Made by a program: the position numbers and the translations under genes. This document shows positions 1 through 8,490 of a stretch of DNA of 64,000 nucleotides, one piece after another. The notes under the pieces are model-generated. The model was not told the origin of the DNA and searched no databases. It was given only the letters and a program-made list of their open reading frames with translations. Origin of the DNA: Sphingobacterium athyrii (GTDB lineage Bacteria > Bacteroidota > Bacteroidia > Sphingobacteriales > Sphingobacteriaceae); NCBI RefSeq assembly GCF_003071065.1, contig NZ_QCXX01000003.1:512687-576686 (forward strand), in the 5' to 3' direction. Within the stretch, counting starts at the first letter, position 1, and the number at the start of each line of letters is the position of its first letter.

Positions 1-536
1 AAAACAACGATGGCATTATCAATGCCTCAGACAAAACAAATCTGGGAGTAGGCATGCCTGATTTTACCTATGGTTTTAATATTGGTCTAGATTATAAAGG
101 TTTTGATTTATCGGTGAACGCCTATGGTTCCCTCGGGAACAAGATTGTACAGTCCTACCGTAATCATACCAATAAACAGGCAAACTATACAACGAGAATA
201 CTAGATCGATGGACCGGGGAAGGTACTTCCAACAGCATCCCGCGCGTCACTGAAACGAACGTCAACTGGCAGTTTTCAGACCTTTATGTTCAGGACGGGG
301 ATTTTCTGCGGATCAGCAATGTTACCTTAGGCTATGATCTTTCCAAACTTATCAAGTGGAAGTATGGCAATCAGATCCGTTTCTATGTACAAGGACAAAA
401 TCTGTTCACATTCACCAAATACGACGGTATGGATCCCGAGATTGGCTATGGTACGGACGGCTGGGTATCGGGCATTGATCTGGGCTATTACCCAAGACCC
501 CGGACAGTTCTATTTGGCCTAAATGTTAAATTCTAA
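1..536 (+). CDS. SusC/RagA-family TonB-dependent outer-membrane receptor, C-terminal end (5' end outside window)
   Basis: An open frame runs in from the left edge (first full codon at position 3) and stops at 536, giving about 177 residues. It has alternating aromatic and polar strands (for example FTYGFNIGLDYKGFDLSV and LRISNVTLGYDL), the FYVQGQNLFTFTKYDGMDPE signature common near the end of SusC barrels, and a final phenylalanine (NVKF), which is typical of outer-membrane barrels. SusC proteins import oligosaccharides through the outer membrane with TonB energy and pair with a SusD lid. A SusD gene begins 11 bases downstream, so the two are surely co-transcribed. The plug domain and most of the barrel are not visible, so the substrate cannot be judged from this part. 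Confidence 0.93.
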   Translation, partial: NNDGIINASDKTNLGVGMPDFTYGFNIGLDYKGFDLSVNAYGSLGNKIVQSYRNHTNKQANYTTRILDRWTGEGTSNSIPRVTETNVNWQFSDLYVQDGDFLRISNVTLGYDLSKLIKWKYGNQIRFYVQGQNLFTFTKYDGMDPEIGYGTDGWVSGIDLGYYPRPRTVLFGLNVKF

Positions 537-547
537 ATCAAGAAATC

Positions 548-2176
548 ATGAAAAAAACGAGCTATATCTATCATTCCATGTTATTGGGATCCTTACTATT
601 AGGGTCATGTTCATCCAATTTTTTAGATGTCGAACCGATGACAAGCGTTTTGGAGAGCAATTTTTATAAAACAGTGGCCGATGCTGAAATGGCTTTAGTC
701 GGCTGCTATGACGGTTATCAAAGGACGACGTCCAACGGCAGCCAAGCCTTTTATATCACGTCGGAGATCGCCTCGGACAACTGTTTTGGCGGTGGGGGGA
801 CAACAGACGGCCGAGGGTTTCAAGCAATAGACCGTTTTGATATTGCACAATCCCAATCGGACAATAATATCTTTGACGGCACCTGGTCAGATTACTATGC
901 CGGTATTTTTAGATGCAATACGCTACTGGGGAAATTGGATGGCACCGACTTCTCGGGAAGCACAACCGCACGCGCGCGAATTGAAGGTGAAACCAGATTC
1001 CTACGTGCCTTAATGTACTTTGATCTTGTACGCCTTTTCGAAAGAATACCTTTGTTAACGAGTCCGACCAACGAGAATATTCCGCAATCGGATCCTAAAG
1101 CGATTTATCAATTGATTGTTTCGGACCTCAAATTTGCGGCTGCGAACATTCCGGAGACAGCTTATCCGAAATCGGCAGCCGCCACCAATGACGGTCGGGC
1201 TACGACATTTGCTGCAAAAGCGCTCTTGGCCCGTGTTTATCTCTTTTATTCGGGATACTATGGCAGCGAGGACATCGGCGTATCCAGAGCAGAAGCCCTG
1301 ACGGGGTTGGAAGACGTGATCAGCAGCGGACAGTTTGCCCTGGTGGCAGATTTTAAGAATCTATGGCCAGCAGCAAGTTATATTCCAAATGCCAGCAACA
1401 ATACACTAGATATTTCCAAATATGCCGGCAAGGGAAATTCTGAGGTCGTATTTGCGCAGAAATTTAACAATACCTCTAACTACAGCGGGTATGTCGATGG
1501 TAATCGCTGGGTAGTATTTCTAGGCCTGCGGGGCAAAAATTGGTCGCCCTATGGACAGGGATGGGGTGTATGCACGGTAAGTAAAAACTTCTTCAATGAG
1601 CTTGACAATAACGACACACGTAAGACGGCGTCCATCATTGATATCGAGGGCGAAAAAATAACGGGTTTTGACCTCAAAGATCAGCGCGAATACACGGGAT
1701 ACGCCGTAAAAAAATATGCACCCACCGCATTGCCGGATGGCACCACGAATACGGGTGGAGATAAGGATATGCAATTATCACAGGATCAGGATTACTTTGT
1801 GATCCGCTATGCCGATGTCCTGTTGATGGCAGCCGAACTGGGTTCCGTAAATGCACAAAAATATTTTGACGAGGTGCGGAAAAGGGCTTATAAAGCCAAT
1901 TTTGTAGCGCTGCCCGTATCAAAAAGCAATATTCTAAAGGAAAGAAAATTTGAGTTTGCATTTGAAGGTATCCGCTATTGGGACGTGCTGAGACAAGGGC
2001 TGGATATGGCAGCAACCACGCTACAAACATCAGAAGATGTGCTTAGTGGTTCGGTGCCTGAGAAAGTTATTGTAAACCGAGAGCGTTTTTTGACAACAAG
2101 AGGCTTTATGCAAATTCCAAACAAGCAGATCACCCTTTCCAACGGTATATTGAAACAGAATGCGGGATGGAATTAA
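548..2176 (+). CDS. SusD/RagB-family surface lipoprotein
   Basis: This 542-residue lipoprotein has a signal peptide ending in the lipobox LGSC (lipidated Cys21), then SSNFLDVEP, the usual SusD opening. The body is rich in TPR-like helices (ETRFLRALMYFDLVRLF), and near the end it has the family signature ERKFEFAFEGIRYWDVLRQG. SusD proteins sit on the cell surface over their SusC partner and bind the glycan before import. The length fits the family. It lies 11 bases after the SusC frame and is followed by a third lipoprotein gene, which is the normal order in a polysaccharide utilization locus. The substrate is unknown; the nearby GH2 enzyme hints at a beta-galactoside or related sugar. Confidence 0.95.
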   Translation: MKKTSYIYHSMLLGSLLLGSCSSNFLDVEPMTSVLESNFYKTVADAEMALVGCYDGYQRTTSNGSQAFYITSEIASDNCFGGGGTTDGRGFQAIDRFDIAQSQSDNNIFDGTWSDYYAGIFRCNTLLGKLDGTDFSGSTTARARIEGETRFLRALMYFDLVRLFERIPLLTSPTNENIPQSDPKAIYQLIVSDLKFAAANIPETAYPKSAAATNDGRATTFAAKALLARVYLFYSGYYGSEDIGVSRAEALTGLEDVISSGQFALVADFKNLWPAASYIPNASNNTLDISKYAGKGNSEVVFAQKFNNTSNYSGYVDGNRWVVFLGLRGKNWSPYGQGWGVCTVSKNFFNELDNNDTRKTASIIDIEGEKITGFDLKDQREYTGYAVKKYAPTALPDGTTNTGGDKDMQLSQDQDYFVIRYADVLLMAAELGSVNAQKYFDEVRKRAYKANFVALPVSKSNILKERKFEFAFEGIRYWDVLRQGLDMAATTLQTSEDVLSGSVPEKVIVNRERFLTTRGFMQIPNKQITLSNGILKQNAGWN

Positions 2177-2228
2177 GCGTAAACACCGTACAATGGACTA
2201 TTGGTTTAACTATAATAAATTGATAAAA

Positions 2229-3164
2229 ATGAAAAAGATACTAACAGTTATCATCTGTTTTTTTGCGGGGATGATATTCTTTGGGAGCTGCACTCCGGAG
2301 AACTATACACTGGGTGACATCGATGTCACATCGACACAATTGGCAGAAGGAAAGGCCTATACCGTTGAGCATGACGCCAATAATCCGAATATTGTCTATT
2401 TGACCAGTTTAATGGATCCCAAATATACGCCTTTATGGGAACATCCACAGGGACGCAGCCAGGAAAAAAAGGTAACGCTGAAAATGCCTTTTCCCGGGGA
2501 ATACACGATCAAGTTTGGCGTCGAAACCCGAGGGGGAATTGTCTACGGAGAGCCGGTGTCATTTAAAATCGATCAGATGTATGCCGAATTTATCAGCGAC
2601 GAGACCTGGACTTTGCTGACGGGTGGCGCAGGAGAGGAGAAAACATGGTATCTGGATCTAGACGCAGATGGCATCTCCCGCTACTTTAAAGGCCCCCTAT
2701 ATTTTTACGGCACAGGAGACTGGTGGGGAACGATAAACAAAACCGGTGAGCCGCTCAATAGTGACAGCTGGAGCTGGGAGCCCGATTGGAAAAGCAACAG
2801 CTGGCTTATGCCCGCGGGTGACTATGGTAGCATGACTTTCGACCTGAAAGGCGGGGCAAACGTCAACGTGAAGCACGCGATGTTGGGTAAAGTTCAGAAA
2901 GGGACTTTTAATATTGATACCGAAAAGAAAACCATGCGTATGACAGGGGCTTCACCTTTGCACGGAAAGCCGCAAGATGGGATCGTCGTCGACTGGGGAG
3001 ATGTACGTATTATGTCGCTGACGCAAAATACCATGCAACTGGCGGTACTACGGGATCCGGTGCTGTCGAATGACGGTGCCGCCATGCTGACCTTCAATTT
3101 TATCAGTAAAGCCTATAAGGAGAGTTTGACTGAAAATGGAGCGGAAACCAATAACGATAAATAA
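2229..3164 (+). CDS. PUL-associated surface lipoprotein (SusE/SGBP-like)
   Basis: I start this 311-residue protein at the ATG at 2229 because it gives a clean lipoprotein signal (MKKILTVIICFFAGMIFFGS, then Cys21). An earlier in-frame ATG at 2160 would put 23 charged residues in front and overlap the SusD gene. After the lipid anchor comes a PKD/Ig-like segment up to about residue 110 (strands such as KVTLKMPFPGEYTIKFGVET), then a tryptophan-rich part (GDWWGTI, SWSWEPDWKSNSW) of the kind that stacks on sugars. Position directly after SusD suggests a surface glycan-binding protein of the locus. No catalytic motif is visible. The family assignment rests mostly on position and architecture. Confidence 0.75.
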   Translation: MKKILTVIICFFAGMIFFGSCTPENYTLGDIDVTSTQLAEGKAYTVEHDANNPNIVYLTSLMDPKYTPLWEHPQGRSQEKKVTLKMPFPGEYTIKFGVETRGGIVYGEPVSFKIDQMYAEFISDETWTLLTGGAGEEKTWYLDLDADGISRYFKGPLYFYGTGDWWGTINKTGEPLNSDSWSWEPDWKSNSWLMPAGDYGSMTFDLKGGANVNVKHAMLGKVQKGTFNIDTEKKTMRMTGASPLHGKPQDGIVVDWGDVRIMSLTQNTMQLAVLRDPVLSNDGAAMLTFNFISKAYKESLTENGAETNNDK

Positions 3165-3317
3165 GATAATTGATCCTGACTATTTACCTAAAGCTTATTC
3201 AATACATACCATTTGTACGATCTATCACCATCAGGATAGGTCCATGTAAGTAAATATGCATGAGACAAATGAATATATGATTGATCAAATTTGGTGCCTA
3301 CAACGGGAGATAAATTT

Positions 3318-5762
3318 ATGTGGAAACGACTATTTTATAAAGGATATTGCCAAATAATGAGCCTGCTGTTCCTAACATTGGTAACAACAGGCTCTTCCAT
3401 CGGGCAATCCAGACAGGTTATTAATTTTAATCCGGGCTGGTGGTTTAAACTGGACAGTAGCCAACAATATACCGATGACCGAAGGGGAGAAGGCTGGCGC
3501 TACGTTGACCTACCGCACGACTGGAGCATTGAAATGCCATTCAGCGCAAGCAGCCCTGCGGCTAGCGGCGGGGCTTACCTCGATGGTGGAATTGGCTGGT
3601 ACCAAAAATCATTTAAGCTGCCTAAGGCTGAAAGGGGACAACGGATATTTATTGCATTTGAAGGGGTGTATGAAAACAGTGAAGTATGGATCAATGGGCA
3701 TTTCTTAGGCAAAAGACCCAACGGTTATATCGGATTCGAATATGAAATGTCACGCTATCTGTTCCAGGATGGCAGGGAGAACCTGCTTTCGGTCAAAGTA
3801 AATAACAACAACCAGCCCAACTCGCGTTTCTATTCAGGTTCCGGGATTTATCGGGATGTAAAATTAGTTGTCCGAAATCCGATTAGCGTAGCCAGCAACA
3901 GTACCTTTATAAGAGCCTCACAGCTCAATGAAAAACATGCCGTCGTAAACCTGTCGCTGGAAATTGAACAGACCCTTAAGGAAGCAAAAACGATCACGGT
4001 ACTGACGCAATTGCTTTCGCCAGACGGCCTGTCTATTGCAAGTGAACATACGATTTTGTCAAAATTAAAAACGGGGCTTCACCACATCCAGCAGCAAATA
4101 TCCATTGACAATCCTATTTTGTGGAGTATTGAAACGCCGCGGCAATATACGGCACGCGTACAGTTGATTGCGGATGGCCAGGTGCTGGATGAACAGAATA
4201 ACAAATTTGGTTTACGTAATTTTAACTTTGATCCTCAACAGGGTTTTACGCTAAACGGGAAGCGTCTTAAAATCCGAGGTGTGTGTCTACACAGTGATCT
4301 CGGTGCACTGGGTATGGCATTCAACCGTTCTGCAGCATTACGTCAACTACGATCCATGAAAGCAATGGGTGTCAATGGGATACGCACATCACACAACCCT
4401 GCAGCACCGGCATTTTTGGATCTCTGTGATAGCTTGGGTTTTGTGGTGATGAGTGAAACATTTGACGTTTGGAAGGGGCACAAAAACCCGTATGACTATC
4501 ATTTATATTGGGATCAATGGTACAAACGGGATTTTGTGGACCATGTTAAACGCGACCGTAATCATCCGTCGCTGTTTATCTGGTGCCTGGGTAATGAAGC
4601 GCAAGAACAGTGGCATTCAAAACCGGATGGAACAGCTATTCCAATCGCTCTGGCCTCGATAGTCGACAGCTTGGATGGAACCCGTCCGACTACCATTGCA
4701 AACAATGAACTTTCCAAAGCGAATCCGGTGCTGATGAGTTCTGCAGTGGACCTGATAGGCTATAACTATAACCATAAAAAATGGGCAAGTTTTCCAGAAG
4801 ATCATCCTGGCAAAAAGTTCATCGTAACGGAAAGTACTTCTGCATTGGAAAGTCGTGGACAGTATGATTTGATTCCTTATGATTCCGTTCGCATGTGGCC
4901 CGAAAGATGGGATATCCCTTTCGATGGAGGCAACAAGGATAAGAGTATATCGGCTTATGACCATGTATTTACGCCTTGGGGATCAGACCATCAGACGAGT
5001 TTGAGGTTAATGGAAAAGTACGATCATATCGCGGGCATGTATGTATGGACGGGATTTGATTACCTTGGTGAACCCACACCTTATACTTGGCCGGCAAGAA
5101 GTTCGTACTTTGGAATTGTGGACTTAGCAGGCTTCCCGAAGGATATATATTATTTGTACCAAAGCGTATGGACATCGAAGCCTGTCCTACATGTATTGCC
5201 TCATTGGAATTGGAAAAAAGGAGATAAAATAGATGTGGTGGTTTACTTTAACCAAGCAGACCGGGTAGAACTTTATCTCAATGGCAAAAAGATAGGCGAT
5301 AAGAAAAAAGATTCCGACCGTTACGAACTCGTTTTTAAGGGTATAGCATTCGAACCCGGCACGCTTGAGGTTATCTCTTATCAGCAGGACAAAAGAGTCT
5401 TAAGTAAAACAATCCGTACAGCAAAAAAAGAACAGCGCATAGCACTGATTGCAGAAAACGACTCACTTAGTGTCGCGACAAATGAACTTTCTTTTGTACA
5501 TGCCTATGTTGTGGACGAGTTTGGCACCCTTGTTCCCGATGCAGCAAATAAAATTGATTTTGAGGTGGAGGGAGATGGGGCAAAAATTGTGGCGACGGAT
5601 AATGGGGATACAACAGATCATACGCGTTTCCAGTCGACATCGCGACGGACATTTCATGGTAAAGCGTTGGTTATTGTATCAAGTAAAAATAAAGGCCAAA
5701 TTGTCGTAAAAGCAAAAAGTAAGGGGCTTATTTCGGGGGATGTTCGCATCAAGGTTGAATAG
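3318..5762 (+). CDS. Glycoside hydrolase family 2 (beta-galactosidase-like), secreted
   Basis: From the ATG at 3318 (preceded by GGGAG) the protein has 814 residues; a TTG at 3291 would only add nine. It begins with a signal sequence (SLLFLTLVTTGSSIGQS). The order is a GH2 sugar-binding jelly roll (LPHDWSIE, FEGVYENSEVWINGHFLG), an Ig-like domain, a TIM barrel with GVNGIRTSHNP, and the acid/base motif WCLGNEAQ (E427). The likely nucleophile is in FIVTEST (E505), followed by WTGFDYLGEPTPY. The end carries DUF4982-like and Ig-like modules. Family members cut terminal beta-galactosides and related sugars, probably in the periplasm. It closes the PUL fragment and is followed by a terminator. The exact substrate cannot be read from sequence. 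Confidence 0.92.
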   Translation: MWKRLFYKGYCQIMSLLFLTLVTTGSSIGQSRQVINFNPGWWFKLDSSQQYTDDRRGEGWRYVDLPHDWSIEMPFSASSPAASGGAYLDGGIGWYQKSFKLPKAERGQRIFIAFEGVYENSEVWINGHFLGKRPNGYIGFEYEMSRYLFQDGRENLLSVKVNNNNQPNSRFYSGSGIYRDVKLVVRNPISVASNSTFIRASQLNEKHAVVNLSLEIEQTLKEAKTITVLTQLLSPDGLSIASEHTILSKLKTGLHHIQQQISIDNPILWSIETPRQYTARVQLIADGQVLDEQNNKFGLRNFNFDPQQGFTLNGKRLKIRGVCLHSDLGALGMAFNRSAALRQLRSMKAMGVNGIRTSHNPAAPAFLDLCDSLGFVVMSETFDVWKGHKNPYDYHLYWDQWYKRDFVDHVKRDRNHPSLFIWCLGNEAQEQWHSKPDGTAIPIALASIVDSLDGTRPTTIANNELSKANPVLMSSAVDLIGYNYNHKKWASFPEDHPGKKFIVTESTSALESRGQYDLIPYDSVRMWPERWDIPFDGGNKDKSISAYDHVFTPWGSDHQTSLRLMEKYDHIAGMYVWTGFDYLGEPTPYTWPARSSYFGIVDLAGFPKDIYYLYQSVWTSKPVLHVLPHWNWKKGDKIDVVVYFNQADRVELYLNGKKIGDKKKDSDRYELVFKGIAFEPGTLEVISYQQDKRVLSKTIRTAKKEQRIALIAENDSLSVATNELSFVHAYVVDEFGTLVPDAANKIDFEVEGDGAKIVATDNGDTTDHTRFQSTSRRTFHGKALVIVSSKNKGQIVVKAKSKGLISGDVRIKVE

Positions 5763-5781
5763 GGGAATCAGCCCTATTTTT
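5758..5781 (+). terminator. Intrinsic terminator after the GH2 gene
   Basis: A 7-bp perfect stem (AATAGGG at 5758-5764 with CCCTATT at 5772-5778) overlaps the stop codon and runs into a T-rich tail (TTTTTG). It fits a factor-independent terminator ending PUL transcription. Confidence 0.75.
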
Positions 5782-5784
5782 GTT

Positions 5785-5838
5785 GGACTGTCGGCAATGC
5801 CTTGTCATCTTACTTAGCAAAGCATTGCCCACTAGTCC
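5785..5838 (-). terminator. Interrupted inverted repeat, probable terminator of the LOV kinase/receiver operon
   Basis: Two paired blocks form a long imperfect hairpin: GGACT (5785-5789) with AGTCC (5834-5838), and GGCAATGC (5793-5800) with GCATTGCC (5822-5829). The loop is 21 bases. It lies just after the stop of the minus-strand receiver gene. There is no strong T-tract, so it may be an RNA 3' end structure rather than a classical terminator. Confidence 0.45.
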
Positions 5839-5853
5839 ATTCGAATAATCCTG

Positions 5854-6219
5854 TTAATTACTTAATATTGTATTGATTTTGGAAGTAATCTCATCCAGAT
5901 CAAAAGGTTTAGCAATAAAACCATTGGCACCTAAATCGTCTGCAATGACAGCTCCATCGACACTCGCGGAAAGGATAAGAACTGGCAAGTCTTTCACTTC
6001 AGGCGTATTTCGGATAATTTTTATGACCTGATCACCCGATAGCAACGGCATCCATAGGTCCAATAACAAGAGATCTGGCCGGTGCGTCGTGAGCTGTTTA
6101 ATGAGATTGGTACTGTTGATCTCGCATATAACATTAAATCCTTCTAATTCGAGAAATAGCTCAAGCATCTCTACTATTCCTTGATCGTCATCACAGATCA
6201 TTATTTTTCTACGCTCCAT
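5854..6219 (-). CDS. Single-domain response regulator (receiver only), partner of the LOV kinase
   Basis: The protein of 121 residues starts at MERRKIMICDDDQ; an upstream ATG at 6282 would only extend it into the kinase gene. It is a complete receiver domain: acidic cluster D10-D12, phosphoacceptor D54 in LLLLDLWMP, serine in LILSAS near residue 84, and K104 in FIAKPF. There is no output domain. Its start codon lies inside the last codons of the kinase gene (11-base overlap), so translation is probably coupled and the two are cognate. Without a DNA-binding domain the signal must pass by protein contact, to a phosphorelay partner, a motility system or another kinase; none is visible nearby. 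Confidence 0.92.
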   Translation of the reverse strand: MERRKIMICDDDQGIVEMLELFLELEGFNVICEINSTNLIKQLTTHRPDLLLLDLWMPLLSGDQVIKIIRNTPEVKDLPVLILSASVDGAVIADDLGANGFIAKPFDLDEITSKINTILSN

Positions 6220-7774
6220 GGCTTTCGTCGTTATTTGTAATTGGTAATGTGAAATTAAATGTAGACCCTTCTCCGGGTTCACTTTCTACCCATAGCGTTC
6301 CATTATGATTGGCAATAATCTCATGCGATACATAGAGCCCGATCCCTAATCCGGGAAATTTTTTCTGTATATGGCTAGCCCTGAAGAATCGTTCGAATAT
6401 TTTCAGTCTGTCCTGATAATTGATACCCATGCCGTAATCTCTTATGGAGATTTTTACAAAATTGGCAACTTTGTGCATCCTTACTTCCACCTTATTTGAA
6501 TCGGGTGAGTATTTAATAGCATTGGATAATAGGTTATTAACTACTTGGATGATCTGTAGCTCGTCCCCTTGGACAATGGCGCCTGTAGTACCCGATAGCT
6601 GGATTTCATAACCGGGCACAGCGAGCGTAATATTATCAATTGCCTCGCGAATTGTCTGATCAATATCAAATGGCTCCATATGCAATTCAATATGACCGGA
6701 CTGTATTTTTGATGTATCCAACAGTTTAGTGATTAAGAGATTCAAGCGATCGACATAGGCCGACATCTTATCGAGCGTGCTCACAAACTTGTCATTCGAA
6801 TGATCTGGGCTCATGCGCTGTAAAATTTGAACCAAACCTTTAATCGTCGTGAGGGGCGTCTTGAGCTCATGGCTAGCAATGGACAAAAAATCGTCTTTTC
6901 GCTGGTCTTGCTCTTTTTTCTCCGTAATATCTTCGAAAGCAATCAATATGCGATCTTTGTAATGCCCTTCAAATTCAATGCGATAAGCATTTATTAACAT
7001 CACTTTACGGCCTATATGGGGAAATATATTGTCGACCTCGTAATCAATAACAGGATTGTTGGTCGGTAGAATCTGGGTCAGGAGCTCTTTCAAAGATTTG
7101 ATATTCCACTGTTGCATCCCAAGTTCAAAGAGAGGTTTTCCTAACGTTTCTTCGGAGGAAACCTTAAAAGAATTTAAAAAATGTTTATTCGCACTCAACA
7201 CGATATAATTGGCATCTAATACCAATAAACTCTCCCGGACAGTTTCAATGATACTGGAGAGAAAAATTTCCTTTTCCTGTAATTCTTTTGTTCGTTCCTG
7301 TATTTTAAGTTCGACATGCGCTTTCTCTTCCCTAAGGTCGTACTCGGCTTTCTTGCGCGCCGTTATATCATTTTGTACACCTATAAAATGGGTTACCTGT
7401 CCCGCTTCGTTTTTAACTGGAGATATAAAAAGCTCATTCCAAAAAAGTGTACCATCCTTGCGGTAATTACGAATTTCGACTTTACATTCTTCACCCCGCT
7501 GGATACTTTCTTTTAAAAGCTGGCGTTGCGGCTGTGAACGATCCTGAGCCTGCAAAAAACGGCAATTATGCCCAATAATCTCGTTGTGCGAATAGCCACT
7601 GATAGTTTCAAATGCTTTGTTGCAATAGATAATCGGATTGTCGTATTGCATATTATCTGTAATAATAATGCCTGAATAGGCGGAATTTAAGGCTTTAAGA
7701 TAAAGATCGAGATCATTGCTCGAATTATGAATGGTATGTTTTGATTTATCAATATACGTGTTTTTTTCTTCCAT
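6209..7774 (-). CDS. LOV (blue-light) PAS sensor histidine kinase
   Basis: The 521 residues are cytoplasmic, with no membrane segment. Residues about 25-140 form a PAS domain with the LOV signature GHNCRFLQ (68-75). Cys71 is at the adduct-forming position, and N103, N113 (RNYRKDGTLFWNELF) and Q134 (FIGVQNDIT) match the flavin-contacting Asn, Asn and Gln of YtvA-type LOV domains with nearly the same spacing. A helical linker and a second PAS (about 170-285) follow. Next are the H-box FLSIASHELKTPL (His302), the N-box NNLLSNAIKYS, the G1 box DYGMGI and the G2 box GLGIGL. LOV domains bind FMN and sense blue light; the kinase then phosphorylates its partner, here the overlapping receiver. Light sensing is inferred from residues, not shown. 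Confidence 0.9.
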   Translation of the reverse strand: MEEKNTYIDKSKHTIHNSSNDLDLYLKALNSAYSGIIITDNMQYDNPIIYCNKAFETISGYSHNEIIGHNCRFLQAQDRSQPQRQLLKESIQRGEECKVEIRNYRKDGTLFWNELFISPVKNEAGQVTHFIGVQNDITARKKAEYDLREEKAHVELKIQERTKELQEKEIFLSSIIETVRESLLVLDANYIVLSANKHFLNSFKVSSEETLGKPLFELGMQQWNIKSLKELLTQILPTNNPVIDYEVDNIFPHIGRKVMLINAYRIEFEGHYKDRILIAFEDITEKKEQDQRKDDFLSIASHELKTPLTTIKGLVQILQRMSPDHSNDKFVSTLDKMSAYVDRLNLLITKLLDTSKIQSGHIELHMEPFDIDQTIREAIDNITLAVPGYEIQLSGTTGAIVQGDELQIIQVVNNLLSNAIKYSPDSNKVEVRMHKVANFVKISIRDYGMGINYQDRLKIFERFFRASHIQKKFPGLGIGLYVSHEIIANHNGTLWVESEPGEGSTFNFTLPITNNDESHGA

Positions 7775-8003
7775 ATACGTTTAAGACCCTAACGAATTAA
7801 TGTCCTACAATTTAATTTTTAATTTGAAAACTAAATGCAAACCATATGCCTTTTCTGTATTGACCGTATTTTTTTAAACAAAATGGGTATTTATCCCTAT
7901 AAGGCATGTGAAAGAGCGGATCAGAAGTTAAGCCCTTCCAGGTGTTCTTTCTGAAGAATTCGGCCAGTGACCTCATTGACAAGGAACATTGACTACACGC
8001 CAC

Positions 8004-8309
8004 TTAGTGATGCCGATTTCCTTTTTGATGGTAGGGTACATGCTGAGGTGAATTTATCACTTGGGCATGTTTGTTGTCGATGACCACCTGCGGATCAGCA
8101 TGCTGCAAGGCAACAATATCTGGATTAATTTCCGTAGCCAGATCTTTAAATGGCCGATAACCGATAGGTTTATTTTGTTGTTTACCTTTTGATTTATTTT
8201 TGGCTTTCTTTTCCTGTTCTTTATGTTTAACTTTTTCTGTATGACGCTTGAATAAAATCAATGCTGCTCCAGTAATCAGGGCAATAGCAAATTTGAATTT
8301 GAGATGCAT
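8004..8309 (-). CDS. Small hypothetical protein with one N-terminal hydrophobic segment
   Basis: I do not recognise this family. The start at MHLKFKFAIALITGAALILF gives 101 residues with a single membrane helix or uncleaved signal, then a very basic stretch rich in Lys and Gln (KVKHKEQEKKAKNKSKGKQQ). A conserved-looking core follows (IGYRPFKDLATEINPDIVAL), and the tail is rich in His and Gln. An upstream ATG at 8396 would add 29 residues without coding character. It stands alone on the minus strand, after the hairpin at 8409-8452, which separates it from the DUF3472 gene. It could be a small envelope protein; no function can be given. Confidence 0.55.
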   Translation of the reverse strand: MHLKFKFAIALITGAALILFKRHTEKVKHKEQEKKAKNKSKGKQQNKPIGYRPFKDLATEINPDIVALQHADPQVVIDNKHAQVINSPQHVPYHQKGNRHH

Positions 8310-8408
8310 AATAATTCTTTTTAGTTGATCTTTTCTGAATGAACAAAGCCAGGACATAAATCGTTTACCTTTTAACACAGGCATTCCTTGAGGCAAAGTT
8401 GTCTATAA

Positions 8409-8452
8409 ATCACAAAGAGCGATATGGTTGTAGCCATATCGCTCTTTGTGAT
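8409..8452. terminator. Long perfect hairpin, probable terminator of the DUF3472 gene
   Basis: A 19-bp perfect stem (8409-8427 with 8434-8452) closes a 6-base loop (TTGTAG). It begins 38 bases past the stop of the minus-strand DUF3472 gene. There is no long T-tract on either side, so termination is inferred from position and stem strength. Confidence 0.7.
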
Positions 8453-8490
8453 TGGAATATTACAAGACACCCTTACCCGGAATTATATAG

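Noticed and set aside
7812..8003. 63-residue minus-strand frame before the LOV kinase gene
   Set aside because: Composition is not protein-like and no start signal is visible; the region is better read as leader.
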